DNA from: Chelativorans alearensis
GTDB taxonomy: Bacteria > Pseudomonadota > Alphaproteobacteria > Rhizobiales > Rhizobiaceae
Length of the DNA stretch: 64,000 nt
Direction: 5' to 3'
Assembly (NCBI RefSeq): GCF_010993735.1
Contig: NZ_WQNI01000004.1
Span: 1 to 64,000, forward strand
This document shows, piece by piece, positions 51,301 to 59,727 of the stretch (within the stretch, counting starts at the first letter, position 1; each line of letters opens with the position of its first letter). The translations under genes and the position numbers were made by a program. The notes below the pieces were generated by a model, which did not search any database, was not told where the DNA came from, and was given only the letters and a program-made list of their open reading frames with translations.

Positions 51301-53132
51301 CCCGCCTCGATGGCCGAGGAGACGTCTTCGCGCCCGTGGGCGAAGGTATCGGCGATCTCGCGCGTGCGCTCGACGAGCTGTTCGTTGATGGCGCGAGCGC
51401 GTGCCTCCAGCGCCGCGTCGAGCCTCTGCATGCCCGTGTCGAGCGCCTCGGCGCGTGTGGAGAAATCGCTGATAAGCGCGCGGCCACGCTCCGACAGGGT
51501 ACCGTCGAGCTGGCTCAGCCGCGTATCGAACTCCGCGTTGACCTTCTCGGAGGCCTCTCCAAGCGCCGCGACCAGGCCGGACAGGCGGTCATTGAACATC
51601 GTGTCCAGCGCGCCGCTGCGCGTGTCGAGCAGGTTGGCAAGGTTGTCGCCCGCGGCGGTGATGCGGTGCGACAGCTCTTCCGAACGCTGGTCGAGCGCAT
51701 GGCTGACCGTCGTGCTCGAAGCGTCCATGCGCTGGATGAAGCCCTCGGCGGACGTGCTGAGCGCCTCGATCCGCGTGTCGAGCAGGCCGGAAAGATTTTC
51801 GCCGGCGGCGGCGATGCGTTGCGCCAGGTCTTCGGAGCGCTGGTCGAGCGTGTGGCTGATCGCTCCGCTCGAAGCGTCCATGCGCTGGATGAAGCCATCC
51901 GCAGACGTGCTGAGCGCCTCGATCCGCTTGTCGAGCAGGCTGGCAAGATTGTCGCCCGAGGTGCTGATGTGCCGCGACAGCGTGTCGGCGCGCTCGTCCA
52001 TCGCCAGGTAGATGGATTCGCCCGTCGAGTTGATGCGCTCGACCAGGCCGTCGCCCGCCTGACCAAGCGAATCCGTCAGCCGCTGCGAGGCGCCATCGAC
52101 GCTGAGGCGAATCTGCTTGCCGGCCGCATCCAGCTCCTCCTTGAGGATTTCGTGGGCGCCGGTGATCGAAGCGCGCACGCGCTCGGCGTGGCTGACAATG
52201 CCCTCGCGCTCGCTGCCCAGGCTGTCGACAAGCAGGCGAATGCGCGTCTCGTTCTCCGAATAGGCGCGCTCCAGTTCGTTCACTTCCGTGTGGACCAGGG
52301 TTTCCAGCTCGACGGCGCGGGCAAGGGTGCGTTCGATGCCGTCGCCCATGGCCTGCACCTCCCGGCGCACGGCCTGACCCACCATCATGACGCGGTCCTG
52401 GGCAAGGTTCTCCGGCTCGAGCAGGCGCGCGGCGGCATCCGCCATATGCTGGGCGGCAATCCGCATCTCCTGGGCGCGGCGGACCATCACCGCGAAACCC
52501 CAGAACAGGAGCACCGGCACAAGCGCACCGATGGCGAGGCCGATCGCCTGCGGCGAGGTGAAGAGGCCCTCAAGCGAACGGATCTGCCAAAGCGACGAGC
52601 CGTAGAGGACGTTGCCGAGAACGGCGGCGCCGGCGATCCAGGCGACCGACAGGGCGGCGACAAGCCAGTAGACCGTACTCGAGGCCGGCAGGTCGGGCCT
52701 GTGCGCGATCCCGGCAGGCTCGCGCTGCTGGTCGTCGTTGGCCGGCACGAACGTCACCGGGCCCGAAGAAGGGGCGGGCTCTGCCGGGCGCAGCCGCTCG
52801 GCGGGGTGAGCATTTTCCATCTGGGCGGCGGCAGCCTCTTCGGCCTCTTCGGCGGCCATGGCAGGCTCGCTCTCCAAGGGGAGGGAATCGGCAGCGTTCT
52901 CCGCTTCGACATCATTGTCGACATCGTCCTCGCGTCCTTCGCGGGCGAGCTCTTCCGCCGCCAGAGAGATCTGCGCCTCCAGGTCCTCCATGGAGGCCGC
53001 AATGTCCAAGTCGCCAAGGTCGAAATCACCGGCAGCGGCTTCGAACTGATCCGTCTCCAGCTCAAGGGCTTCCTCAAGCTCCCTTGCGAAACTATCCTGC
53101 TCCGCTTTCTTCTTTGTCGTATTCCGCGCCAT
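48372..53132 (-). CDS. Giant coiled-coil membrane protein, Growth Pole Ring (GPR/RgsE)-like
   Basis: 1586 residues. Order: acidic cytoplasmic N terminus (1-150), two membrane helices (about 155-177 and 197-217), then over 1,100 residues of coiled coil rich in Ala/Glu/Arg/Thr resembling apolipoprotein-type repeats, a Pro/Ala linker (about 1380-1450), and a compact C-terminal domain (SVDIARAIDHEASIDLWERYRRG in part, ending TGKVYTMLAHASGRLR). The two-helix plus coiled-coil layout fits the GPR/RgsE/TipN polarity proteins that mark the growing pole in polar-growing Rhizobiales. Residues 810-925 are four near-identical 29-residue repeats. Assignment is by architecture. Confidence 0.75.
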   Translation of the reverse strand: MARNTTKKKAEQDSFARELEEALELETDQFEAAAGDFDLGDLDIAASMEDLEAQISLAAEELAREGREDDVDNDVEAENAADSLPLESEPAMAAEEAEEAAAAQMENAHPAERLRPAEPAPSSGPVTFVPANDDQQREPAGIAHRPDLPASSTVYWLVAALSVAWIAGAAVLGNVLYGSSLWQIRSLEGLFTSPQAIGLAIGALVPVLLFWGFAVMVRRAQEMRIAAQHMADAAARLLEPENLAQDRVMMVGQAVRREVQAMGDGIERTLARAVELETLVHTEVNELERAYSENETRIRLLVDSLGSEREGIVSHAERVRASITGAHEILKEELDAAGKQIRLSVDGASQRLTDSLGQAGDGLVERINSTGESIYLAMDERADTLSRHISTSGDNLASLLDKRIEALSTSADGFIQRMDASSGAISHTLDQRSEDLAQRIAAAGENLSGLLDTRIEALSTSAEGFIQRMDASSTTVSHALDQRSEELSHRITAAGDNLANLLDTRSGALDTMFNDRLSGLVAALGEASEKVNAEFDTRLSQLDGTLSERGRALISDFSTRAEALDTGMQRLDAALEARARAINEQLVERTREIADTFAHGREDVSSAIEAGKSAIDNDLSGLVASTSIMLDNKGEEFARLVEEGQARLNARLDDSFGRFDAVKTRIDETVDRQIEAFAQSENRLKALLEADLRKLEETHGSFAAALEADIAKIGERREELTAAIRADIDNVNAAFTSQVGVIDERTSTMQRALAVGVDNVRQTLENSAVVLAGALREKVMEATSTLGSESAKVLDDVDHRIAGIDSRIAARTQETAETLTNRAEALVQTFEEADHRIIARTQETAETLASRANALVQTFEEADHRIIARTQETAETLASRANALVQTFEEADHRIIARTQETAETLASRANELVQTFEEADHRIIARTHQTSAELDARATAITERLGEIENRLKSTAGSAASAVASGMLEVEKRLGDSVGRTRAVLQEGLGDAEERLKQGAEQAASHVSQQLARTQADLVSTADTIGQTFAQVNEHISRRTGEAARTLEERTREFNAMLAGRSAEIGRILDETARPLVERFEASGGELQQGIEAITNRTTERLQQENAALVNALASRTAEALDAVERARNGLAGNVDELLQQLNASGERLGQLVDAAAQNLSQVDEKLTSTTREFAANTGKAAETFANSASLINANSGRLTDFSERTLREISTIASRFEDHSRMLESASNLLEKAQSGLSSSLEDRQSALEALANGLVDKSQQIENAMKSFEGLLDGMFDTAEGRTRQSAEAIREAINQVLEGAAQRFTGATEDIRRTAAEIRAELEETRADMKRGIVELPEEARQSTSAMRVAITEQVNALKELSDIVAKSGRLHDIGTSVEATPQPPRPAPVPPAPNGAPASGGSRVLEKPRAEPAARPAAPARPAPETAQAAPNAGGGWIRDLLRSASRDEEGQERAGQAANNGGRTALHVVESLNSLSVDIARAIDHEASIDLWERYRRGERNVFTRRLYTLKGQQTFDEIQRKYRADAEFRKAVDQYCRDFEKLLADVSRSDRDNMMSQTYLTSDTGKVYTMLAHASGRLR
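50358..50705. repeat. Four tandem 87-bp near-identical repeats inside the GPR-like gene
   Basis: Units begin at 50358, 50445, 50532 and 50619, each with ATGATGCGGTGGTCGGCC near its start. In the protein each codes 29 residues containing DHRIIARTQETAETLASRAN. Nucleotide identity is very high, including third positions, so the copies are recent or kept alike by recombination. The unit stays in frame, adding about 8 helical turns each. Confidence 0.92.
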
Positions 53133-53420
53133 ACGCCGTCACCCTGTACTCTTTTGGGTCGTTCCGAACCCGGATCCTCGTAACCCGCATGCGCCCCACA
53201 TCGCGCCAACCGTACCGTAGTGGCACGGAATTGTGATGGAAACACGTTTTCGGGCAGATGACTACAAGTTTAAATATAAGGTTAACGCTGGGCTGGTAGG
53301 ATTGTAAGCATTCTGCCACTGTCATTAACATCTTGTGCACGCGTGGCCATCCAGCTTCACGCCGACGTTCGATAGTGGGAGCGGGCTGCCCGCCGGGCAG
53401 TCCGAGAGGGGGAAACGGGC

Positions 53421-53753
53421 ATGCTTGACCGACAGGGGCACCCACAGGACCGGCCGATCGACCGGGCGCATCTGGCCCGCCAGACCCTGGGCGATGCCGC
53501 GCTGCAGCGCGAGGTGCTCCAACTGTTCCTCGCCCAGGCTGCCTCTGTGCGTGGGGAACTGGCGAATGCCGATGCCGAGGCACGCCACCGGCTGGCGCAC
53601 TGCCTCGTCGGTTCGGCACGCGCCGTCGGCGCTTTCGCGTTGGCCGACTGCGCGGCGGCACTTGAGGCTGCACCGCACTCGGCGGCGCTTGCAGATCGCC
53701 TTGCGTCCCGGATCGAGGAAATGCAGGCCTTCGCCGCCGAATTGCTGGCCTAG
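53421..53753 (+). CDS. Hpt domain phosphotransfer protein
   Basis: 110-residue stand-alone histidine phosphotransfer protein. The four-helix Hpt domain has LAHCLVGSARAVGA (key H60) matching the family's H-x-L-K-G-S motif, with V in place of the usual K. No kinase domain. It diverges from the GPR-like gene; the AT-rich gap from 53133 to 53420 probably holds both promoters. Partner kinase and response regulator are not in the window. Confidence 0.8.
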   Translation: MLDRQGHPQDRPIDRAHLARQTLGDAALQREVLQLFLAQAASVRGELANADAEARHRLAHCLVGSARAVGAFALADCAAALEAAPHSAALADRLASRIEEMQAFAAELLA

Positions 53754-53886
53754 TGGTCTGATCGCCCCACTAATATGCGCCCCTGCGCCGTTTCGCTCGG
53801 TTGACACACAGCGCGCAGCGATTATCTCGGCGTGAGCAACCGTTCCCCGTGCCGTTCATGCAGCACAATCCCTTCAGGACCGCCGA

Positions 53887-54207
53887 ATGACCAAGCTGAC
53901 ATTCATCGCCTTCGACGGCGCCACCTTCGAGGTGGAGGCCGAGAACGGCTCCACGGTGATGGAAAATGCCATCCGCAACGGCGTTCCCGGCATCGAAGCC
54001 GAATGCGGCGGCGCCTGCGCCTGCGCCACCTGTCACGTTTACGTCGACGAGGAATGGACGGACGTCGTCGGCCAGCCGGAGGCGATGGAAGAGGATATGC
54101 TCGACTTCGCATACGAGGTGCAGCCCAACTCGCGCCTCTCCTGCCAGATCAGGGTGCGCGAGGAACTGGACGGGCTGGTGGTGCGGGTGCCGGAGCGCCA
54201 GGCCTAG
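53887..54207 (+). CDS. 2Fe-2S ferredoxin (adrenodoxin type)
   Basis: 106-residue electron carrier. Cluster ligands C40, C46, C49 and C86 ([11 protein letters not shown] and LSCQI) follow C-x5-C-x2-C...C; C44 is an extra cysteine. Similar to bacterial adrenodoxin/FdxB-like ferredoxins serving P450s or cluster assembly. It precedes a ferredoxin-NADP reductase-like gene by 54 bases, a likely donor pair. Confidence 0.94.
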   Translation: MTKLTFIAFDGATFEVEAENGSTVMENAIRNGVPGIEAECGGACACATCHVYVDEEWTDVVGQPEAMEEDMLDFAYEVQPNSRLSCQIRVREELDGLVVRVPERQA

Positions 54208-54228
54208 CCGTTCTTATATCTTATATGA

Positions 54229-55290
<1,062 letters not shown>

Positions 55291-55299
55291 CGCCGCGCT

Positions 55300-55914
55300 C
55301 TATTGCGCCAGCCGGCCGGCCTCGATCTGCTCCAGCCGATAGCGCAGAAGGCGCAGGAGCCGGCTTTCAAAATTGATGCTTTCGATATAGTCGAAACGCT
55401 GCTGGGCGGCATCGTGCTTGGCCAGGATGCCTGCCGTCGCCTCTTCCACCTTTTTGGCAAGCACGTCGCAACTCCTCTGCCACGACAGGCCCTCCAGCGT
55501 GTCCTCCAGAAGGCGCGCATGATTCTTGGCGATGCTGAGATGGCTTTCCTCATGGCGCTTGATGTCGCGGGCAAGCGTATCCCAGATCAGCCGCACCTCG
55601 TTTTCCGCGCGGCGGCGCTGGCGCCACCTCGGCAGGATGACGCTGGCTTTCACCGACACGCGCGCGTCGGCGACGCGGCAGTTTCTGCCGGTATCGGCAT
55701 AGTCGACTTGCGTGGTGAACTTCATATTCGTGGCGCCGGGATGCCTTTGCCCGGTGCTGTCCAACATCGGCCCCTGTGTCTGCAGCTGCCGCTCGACCTC
55801 CGGCAATGTCAGGCCGCCGATGGGAAAATAGCTGTAGGTTTTGGAAAGCGTTGCGGCGCCGAGCGGCAGCACGGTAGCAGTCAGCAGGAACACGGCGAGG
55901 AGTACGCGTTGCAT
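55300..55914 (-). CDS. DUF922 secreted zinc-protease-like protein
   Basis: 204 residues with a signal peptide (1-20, LLTATVLPLGAA), so periplasmic or outer-surface. The HEESH motif (RHEESHLSIA) matches HExxH zinc metallopeptidases and is the DUF922 signature; SYFPIGGLTLPEVERQL and DYADTGRNCRVADARV are further family features. Two cysteines could form a disulfide. Convergent with the reductase gene. Substrate unknown. Confidence 0.82.
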   Translation of the reverse strand: MQRVLLAVFLLTATVLPLGAATLSKTYSYFPIGGLTLPEVERQLQTQGPMLDSTGQRHPGATNMKFTTQVDYADTGRNCRVADARVSVKASVILPRWRQRRRAENEVRLIWDTLARDIKRHEESHLSIAKNHARLLEDTLEGLSWQRSCDVLAKKVEEATAGILAKHDAAQQRFDYIESINFESRLLRLLRYRLEQIEAGRLAQ

Positions 55915-56073
55915 GAAGACCTCCGGGCGACACATTGCGGCAATGGCGGAGCCAGTGCAACGAAAAGCTAGAGGCCCCGCCTCCGGTTGCAATCGGGCTG
56001 TGCGAATGCCGATTGATTTTGTCCCGCAGGCATCCCACAAGACGGTGCGGGAAGCCGGACAGGGCCTGAAGGG

Positions 56074-56910
56074 ATGATTGAGACGCGGCACTGGAAAATC
56101 GCTCATGGGCGCACCCTCGAATTGGGGGCGCAGGCGTGCATCATGGGCGTGCTCAACGTCACGCCCGACAGTTTCTCCGACGGCGGCCGCTATACGGCCG
56201 TCGAAAGCGCGGTCGCGCGCGCCGAAGCCATGCTGGCCGAGGGGGCGGCGATCATCGATATCGGCGGGGAATCGACCCGGCCCGGCGCTGCGCCCGTCGG
56301 CGCCGCCGAGGAGCAGGACCGCGTGCTGCCGGTCATCGAGGCGCTGGCCAAGGGGAGGGACACCGTCCTGTCCATCGACACCTACCGTGCCGAGACGGCG
56401 GCGCTCGCCATCGATGCGGGTGCGCACATCGTCAACGACGTGTGGGGCCTCTACAAGGAGAGCGCCATTGCCGAGGTCGCGGCCAAGACCGGGGCGGGGC
56501 TGATGCTGATGCACACGGGACGGGAGCGGGAGAAGCTGCCCGACGTGATCGCCGATCAGTTCGCTTTCCTGAGCCGCTCCGTCGAGATCGCCCGCAAGGC
56601 CGGTGTGGCGGACGGGCAGATCGTCCTCGATCCCGGCTTCGGCTTCGCCAAGGACCCGCAGGAGAATGCCGAGATCATGGCGCGCTTCGGCGAACTGGCG
56701 GGCCTGGGCTTTCCTTTCGCCGTCGGTACGTCGCGCAAGCGCTTCATCGGCCATTTCACTGGCCGCGATGTCGAGGAGCGGGCTGTCGGTACGGCGGCGA
56801 CCAGCGCGCTTCTGCGCCTCAAGGGCGCGGCCATCTTCCGCGTGCACGACGTCGCCGAGAACAGGGATGCGCTTCGCATGGCCGATGCTATGCTGGCCGC
56901 CGGAAAATAG
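56074..56910 (+). CDS. folP: Dihydropteroate synthase
   Basis: Condenses p-aminobenzoate with the pterin pyrophosphate in folate synthesis; target of sulfonamides. 278-residue TIM barrel: IMGVLNVTPDSFSDGGRY at the N terminus (loop 1), IDIGGESTRPGA (loop 2), IVLDPGFGFAKDPQEN and GTSRKRFIG. First of the folP-folB-folK run. Confidence 0.96.
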   Translation: MIETRHWKIAHGRTLELGAQACIMGVLNVTPDSFSDGGRYTAVESAVARAEAMLAEGAAIIDIGGESTRPGAAPVGAAEEQDRVLPVIEALAKGRDTVLSIDTYRAETAALAIDAGAHIVNDVWGLYKESAIAEVAAKTGAGLMLMHTGREREKLPDVIADQFAFLSRSVEIARKAGVADGQIVLDPGFGFAKDPQENAEIMARFGELAGLGFPFAVGTSRKRFIGHFTGRDVEERAVGTAATSALLRLKGAAIFRVHDVAENRDALRMADAMLAAGK

Positions 56911-56923
56911 CGGGATCGCGCCC

Positions 56924-57283
56924 ATGTACATCATCCGGATGAAGAACTGCGCCTTCTTCGCGCGCCACGGGGTGCATGAGGAGGAGGAGAGGCTTGGCCA
57001 GCGCTTCTACGTCGATGCCGAGCTTGCCGTGGAGCCCGGCCGGGCGCTGGAAGAGGATTCCATCGAGGAAACGGTCGATTACGGCGTCGCCTTCACCGTT
57101 ATCGAGAAGATCGTTACCGGCAAGCGGCGCTTCCTGATCGAGGCGCTGGCGCTGGAGGTCGGCAAGGCGCTTTGCAAGCGCTTTCCGCAGATCAAGCGCG
57201 CCTCCATCACCATTAGAAAGCCGAACGCGCCGGTGCCCGGCGTGCTCGATCATGTCGAGGTGACGATTGACTGGCCGCAATGA
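56924..57283 (+). CDS. folB: Dihydroneopterin aldolase
   Basis: 119-residue tunnelling-fold enzyme releasing 6-hydroxymethyl-dihydropterin. Begins YIIRMKNCAFFARHGVHEEEERLGQ (key GVHEEE catalytic Glu), with SIEETVDYGVAF and RKPNAPVPGVLDHVEV at the C terminus. 13 bases after folP; overlaps folK by 17 bases. Confidence 0.95.
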   Translation: MYIIRMKNCAFFARHGVHEEEERLGQRFYVDAELAVEPGRALEEDSIEETVDYGVAFTVIEKIVTGKRRFLIEALALEVGKALCKRFPQIKRASITIRKPNAPVPGVLDHVEVTIDWPQ

Positions 57284-57782
57284 AACCCGCGTCTTCCTCG
57301 GTCTCGGCGGCAACATCGGCGAGCCCGCAAAGGCGATGGCGGCAGCGCTTCGCGCGCTGAATGCCGATGCCGACGTGCATGTTGAAAAGGTCTCCGCGCT
57401 CTACCGCACGCCCCCCTGGGGCATAGAGGACCAGCCGGACTTCCTGAACGCCGTTGCCGAGATCCGTACCGGCCTGCCGCCCCGCCGGCTGCTCGACCTG
57501 TGCCTCGATACCGAGCGCGCCCTGAAACGCGAGCGCCGCGAGCGCTGGGGGCCACGGCTGATCGACATCGACATCCTGGTGTATGGGCAGCAGCAGGTGT
57601 CGGAGGGCGGGCTGGTGATCCCGCACCCGCGCATGCTGGAGCGCGCCTTCGTGCTCTTGCCGTTGGCGGAGATTGCGCCCGACCTGGCGGTGGAGGGGCG
57701 GCGGGTCGCCGAACACCTCGACCGGTTGGATATCTCCGGTATCGAGCAGGTCAGCGCCGACGGTAGCTGGTGGAAGACTTAG
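57267..57782 (+). CDS. folK: 2-amino-4-hydroxy-6-hydroxymethyldihydropteridine pyrophosphokinase
   Basis: HPPK, adds pyrophosphate to the pterin. 171 residues: VFLGLGGNIGEP, SALYRTPPWGIEDQPDFLNAVAEI and the signature RWGPRLIDIDILVYG (key D-I-D metal ligands) then IPHPRMLERAFVLLPLAEI. Start TTG within the end of folB behind GAGGTG; no in-frame ATG exists. The stop TAG is formed by the first bases of a RIME-like repeat. Confidence 0.95.
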   Translation: MTGRNETRVFLGLGGNIGEPAKAMAAALRALNADADVHVEKVSALYRTPPWGIEDQPDFLNAVAEIRTGLPPRRLLDLCLDTERALKRERRERWGPRLIDIDILVYGQQQVSEGGLVIPHPRMLERAFVLLPLAEIAPDLAVEGRRVAEHLDRLDISGIEQVSADGSWWKT

Positions 57783-57861
57783 ACCAGTTCATCGTTTTGT
57801 CGAATGAACTAATCCAACTCGTTGTTTTGTCGTAGTTCCGGGCTTTTTCCCGGAATTGCTC
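57779..57861. repeat. RIME-like repeat after folK
   Basis: TTAGACCAGTTCATCG at 57779-57794 is identical to the arm at 20658, followed by TTTTGTCGAATGAACTAATC, CTCGTTGTTTTGTC and a TTCCGGGCTTTTTCCCGGAA hairpin (about 57836-57855) that can also end transcription from both sides. Confidence 0.8.
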
Positions 57862-58402
57862 AGTCGGCCACCGCCCCAACGGTCCGCGCGTCGAGGCGCT
57901 TGAGCGTTATGCCGATGACAGGCACCAGCTCCTCTTCGACATGGACGGAGATGGTGACGTTCATCGTATCCTTGTCGGATATCTGGGCGCGCATGGCGCC
58001 GGTCAACTCGTTGCGGTGAATGGCGAAGACGGCGTGGCCGTCCTTCACCGTGCCGCTCACCACGTCGAGCCCCTTGCCGGCCGCCCCGTCGAGGAAGGTG
58101 CCGCGGTAGCCGGAGGCCAAGCGCTCCACCTTGGCCGACATTTCCTGGTTGAAGACACCGACCCGGCAGCCCCCGTCGAGCGCCATGCCGATCTTTCCAC
58201 CCGGCGTCGTGCCGGCGAAGTTGCAGATGAACTTGGTGCCCTTGTACTTGCCGGCGACGATCTCGCCCGGGCCGGACCAGTTGCCTTCCACCTGCTCGAA
58301 AAACTGCTTGTCGCGCTCCGAGGCATCGGCGGAAAAGGCAACGCCGGTGGCAAGTGCCGCGGCAAGAGGCAGAAGGGCGAAATTGCGCAGGGTCGAAGAC
58401 AT
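57860..58402 (-). CDS. Conserved secreted protein of unknown function
   Basis: 180 residues with a signal peptide (1-28, FALLPLAAALATGVAFSADA). The mature part has GNWSGPGEIVAGKYKGTKFICNFAG and GYRGTFLDG, a beta-rich lipocalin-like pattern starting with the G-x-W motif; two cysteines (FIC, GGC) could be disulfide-bonded. The ATG at 58402 has AGG 5 bases upstream on the minus strand. Looks like a conserved rhizobial periplasmic protein; function not recognised. Confidence 0.72.
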   Translation of the reverse strand: MSSTLRNFALLPLAAALATGVAFSADASERDKQFFEQVEGNWSGPGEIVAGKYKGTKFICNFAGTTPGGKIGMALDGGCRVGVFNQEMSAKVERLASGYRGTFLDGAAGKGLDVVSGTVKDGHAVFAIHRNELTGAMRAQISDKDTMNVTISVHVEEELVPVIGITLKRLDARTVGAVAD

Positions 58403-58555
58403 GGGCACCTGGATGGACAGCTGGCGAGAACAGGCAGGACAAGCATGAAGAATTTTGGTTAACGCTTTGTCACCGCCGGCCGCTCTTCTTGCCGGCCGAT
58501 GACAGTTTGCCGAGAGTGGAGGAGGCGGCCAGGTTAGACAAGCCCTATTACGCGG

Positions 58556-58650
58556 TCATTTTGAGCATGATCTCCAAAAGTGGACACCGGTTTCCGGGTA
58601 AGAGCATGCTAAAACAAAAAGATGGATCGTGGTGCCGATTCCACGAAAAG
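58556..58650. repeat. Rhizobial intergenic palindromic repeat
   Basis: GAGCATGATCTCCAAAAGTG (58562-58581) and CCGGTTTCCGGGTAAGAGCATGCT nearby form an imperfect palindrome ending in GCATG on each side, then AAAACAAAAAGATGGATCG. Shares the ACCGGTTTCC module with the element at 20740. A second small palindrome CGTGGTGCCGATTCCACG follows near 58628-58645. Confidence 0.7.
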
Positions 58651-58653
58651 GCA

Positions 58654-59727
58654 TCACGATCTTGGCTTTTCCGCAGGTGTTTCCTGCGCCTTCGAGGCGA
58701 ATTGCGTCACGGCCTTCAGGAAATCGCCCATACCGGGGCGCTGCACCGCGTGGAAGGCGAGGGGGCGGATGGCCGACATCGCCGCGATGCCTACCCGCGC
58801 CGTCAGCATGCCGTTGACAACACCTTCGCCGAGCTTCGCCGACAGCCGCGCGGCGATGCCATGGCCGACGATCTGCTGCACGAACGTCTCGCCCACGGCC
58901 ATCGAGCCGGTAACGGCGAGATGGGCGACGACGCTGCGCGACAGCCGCAGGAAGCCCAGGAAACCCGGCCGGCCGCAGTAGAGCTCCGACAGGCGGCGGA
59001 GAAGACGCGCGGCCTCGAAGAGCACGTAGCCGACATCGAGCAGAGCCCGCGGGCTGACGGCCGTCACCACGGAGACACGCTTGGCGGCGTCCAGCACCAG
59101 CTTTTGCGCGCGGGCATCGAGGGGAGCGAGCAGCTCCTTCTCGGCGATGTGCAGGAGATCACGCCCATCGATGATGTCGCCTTCCAGGCCTTTGAGCGCC
59201 TGCCGTCCCGCCGCCGTCTCCGGGTGGCCGGCCAGAAGCGCGGTGAGGTCGGACACCACCGCGCGGGCAGCGCGTGCGTCGTCACCTTCATACGCTTTCT
59301 CGGCACGGCGGCGCATCCGGTCCACGGAGGAGAGGCGGGCAAGGGCGATGAACTCGCGGGCAAGGATGGCGACAAGGGCGAGCGCGGCGGTGGCGGCGAG
59401 CACTACCGCCAGCCAGCCGAGCCAATCGGCGCGCGAAAAGAGGTCGCGGATGAGCCGGTCCGTCCAAAGGCCTACCGCCAGCGAGACGAGGAGGCCGAAG
59501 GCGGCGAAGAAGATCTTGCCAAGCCGCGAGCCCCGCCTTGTGCCCGTGGCCGGCGCGGGCGGGGCGGCGGCCGGTTCCAGCGCCTCGAAGATGTCGATCT
59601 CCGCCGGGGTGACGGTGACCGCTTCGTCCACCTTCATCGCGCGTGGCCCACGCCCGCTCTCCCGAGGCTCGGGCTTTTTCGGCGTCTTTGACGGTTCGAT
59701 GCGGAAGGCGGCAGGGCGGCGGCTCAT
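58654..59727 (-). CDS. YcjF-like DUF697 membrane protein (TIGR01620 type)
   Basis: 357-residue inner-membrane protein: basic/proline-rich N terminus (1-70), two membrane helices (IFFAAFGLLVSLAVGLW and WLAVVLAATAALALVAI), then a helical domain with DUF697 (VGYVLFEAARLLRRLSELYCGRPG, VAVTGSMAVGETFVQQ-like, RVGIAAMSAIRPLAF). Translationally coupled to the upstream YcjX-like GTPase (ATGA overlap). In enterobacteria this pair is part of the envelope-stress (Psp) regulon; role here inferred. Confidence 0.85.
   Translation of the reverse strand: MSRRPAAFRIEPSKTPKKPEPRESGRGPRAMKVDEAVTVTPAEIDIFEALEPAAAPPAPATGTRRGSRLGKIFFAAFGLLVSLAVGLWTDRLIRDLFSRADWLGWLAVVLAATAALALVAILAREFIALARLSSVDRMRRRAEKAYEGDDARAARAVVSDLTALLAGHPETAAGRQALKGLEGDIIDGRDLLHIAEKELLAPLDARAQKLVLDAAKRVSVVTAVSPRALLDVGYVLFEAARLLRRLSELYCGRPGFLGFLRLSRSVVAHLAVTGSMAVGETFVQQIVGHGIAARLSAKLGEGVVNGMLTARVGIAAMSAIRPLAFHAVQRPGMGDFLKAVTQFASKAQETPAEKPRS

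Noticed and set aside
49005-53183. 1392-codon plus-strand frame
   Set aside because: Antisense of the coiled-coil protein gene. Its apparent repeats mirror the tandem repeats of the real gene.
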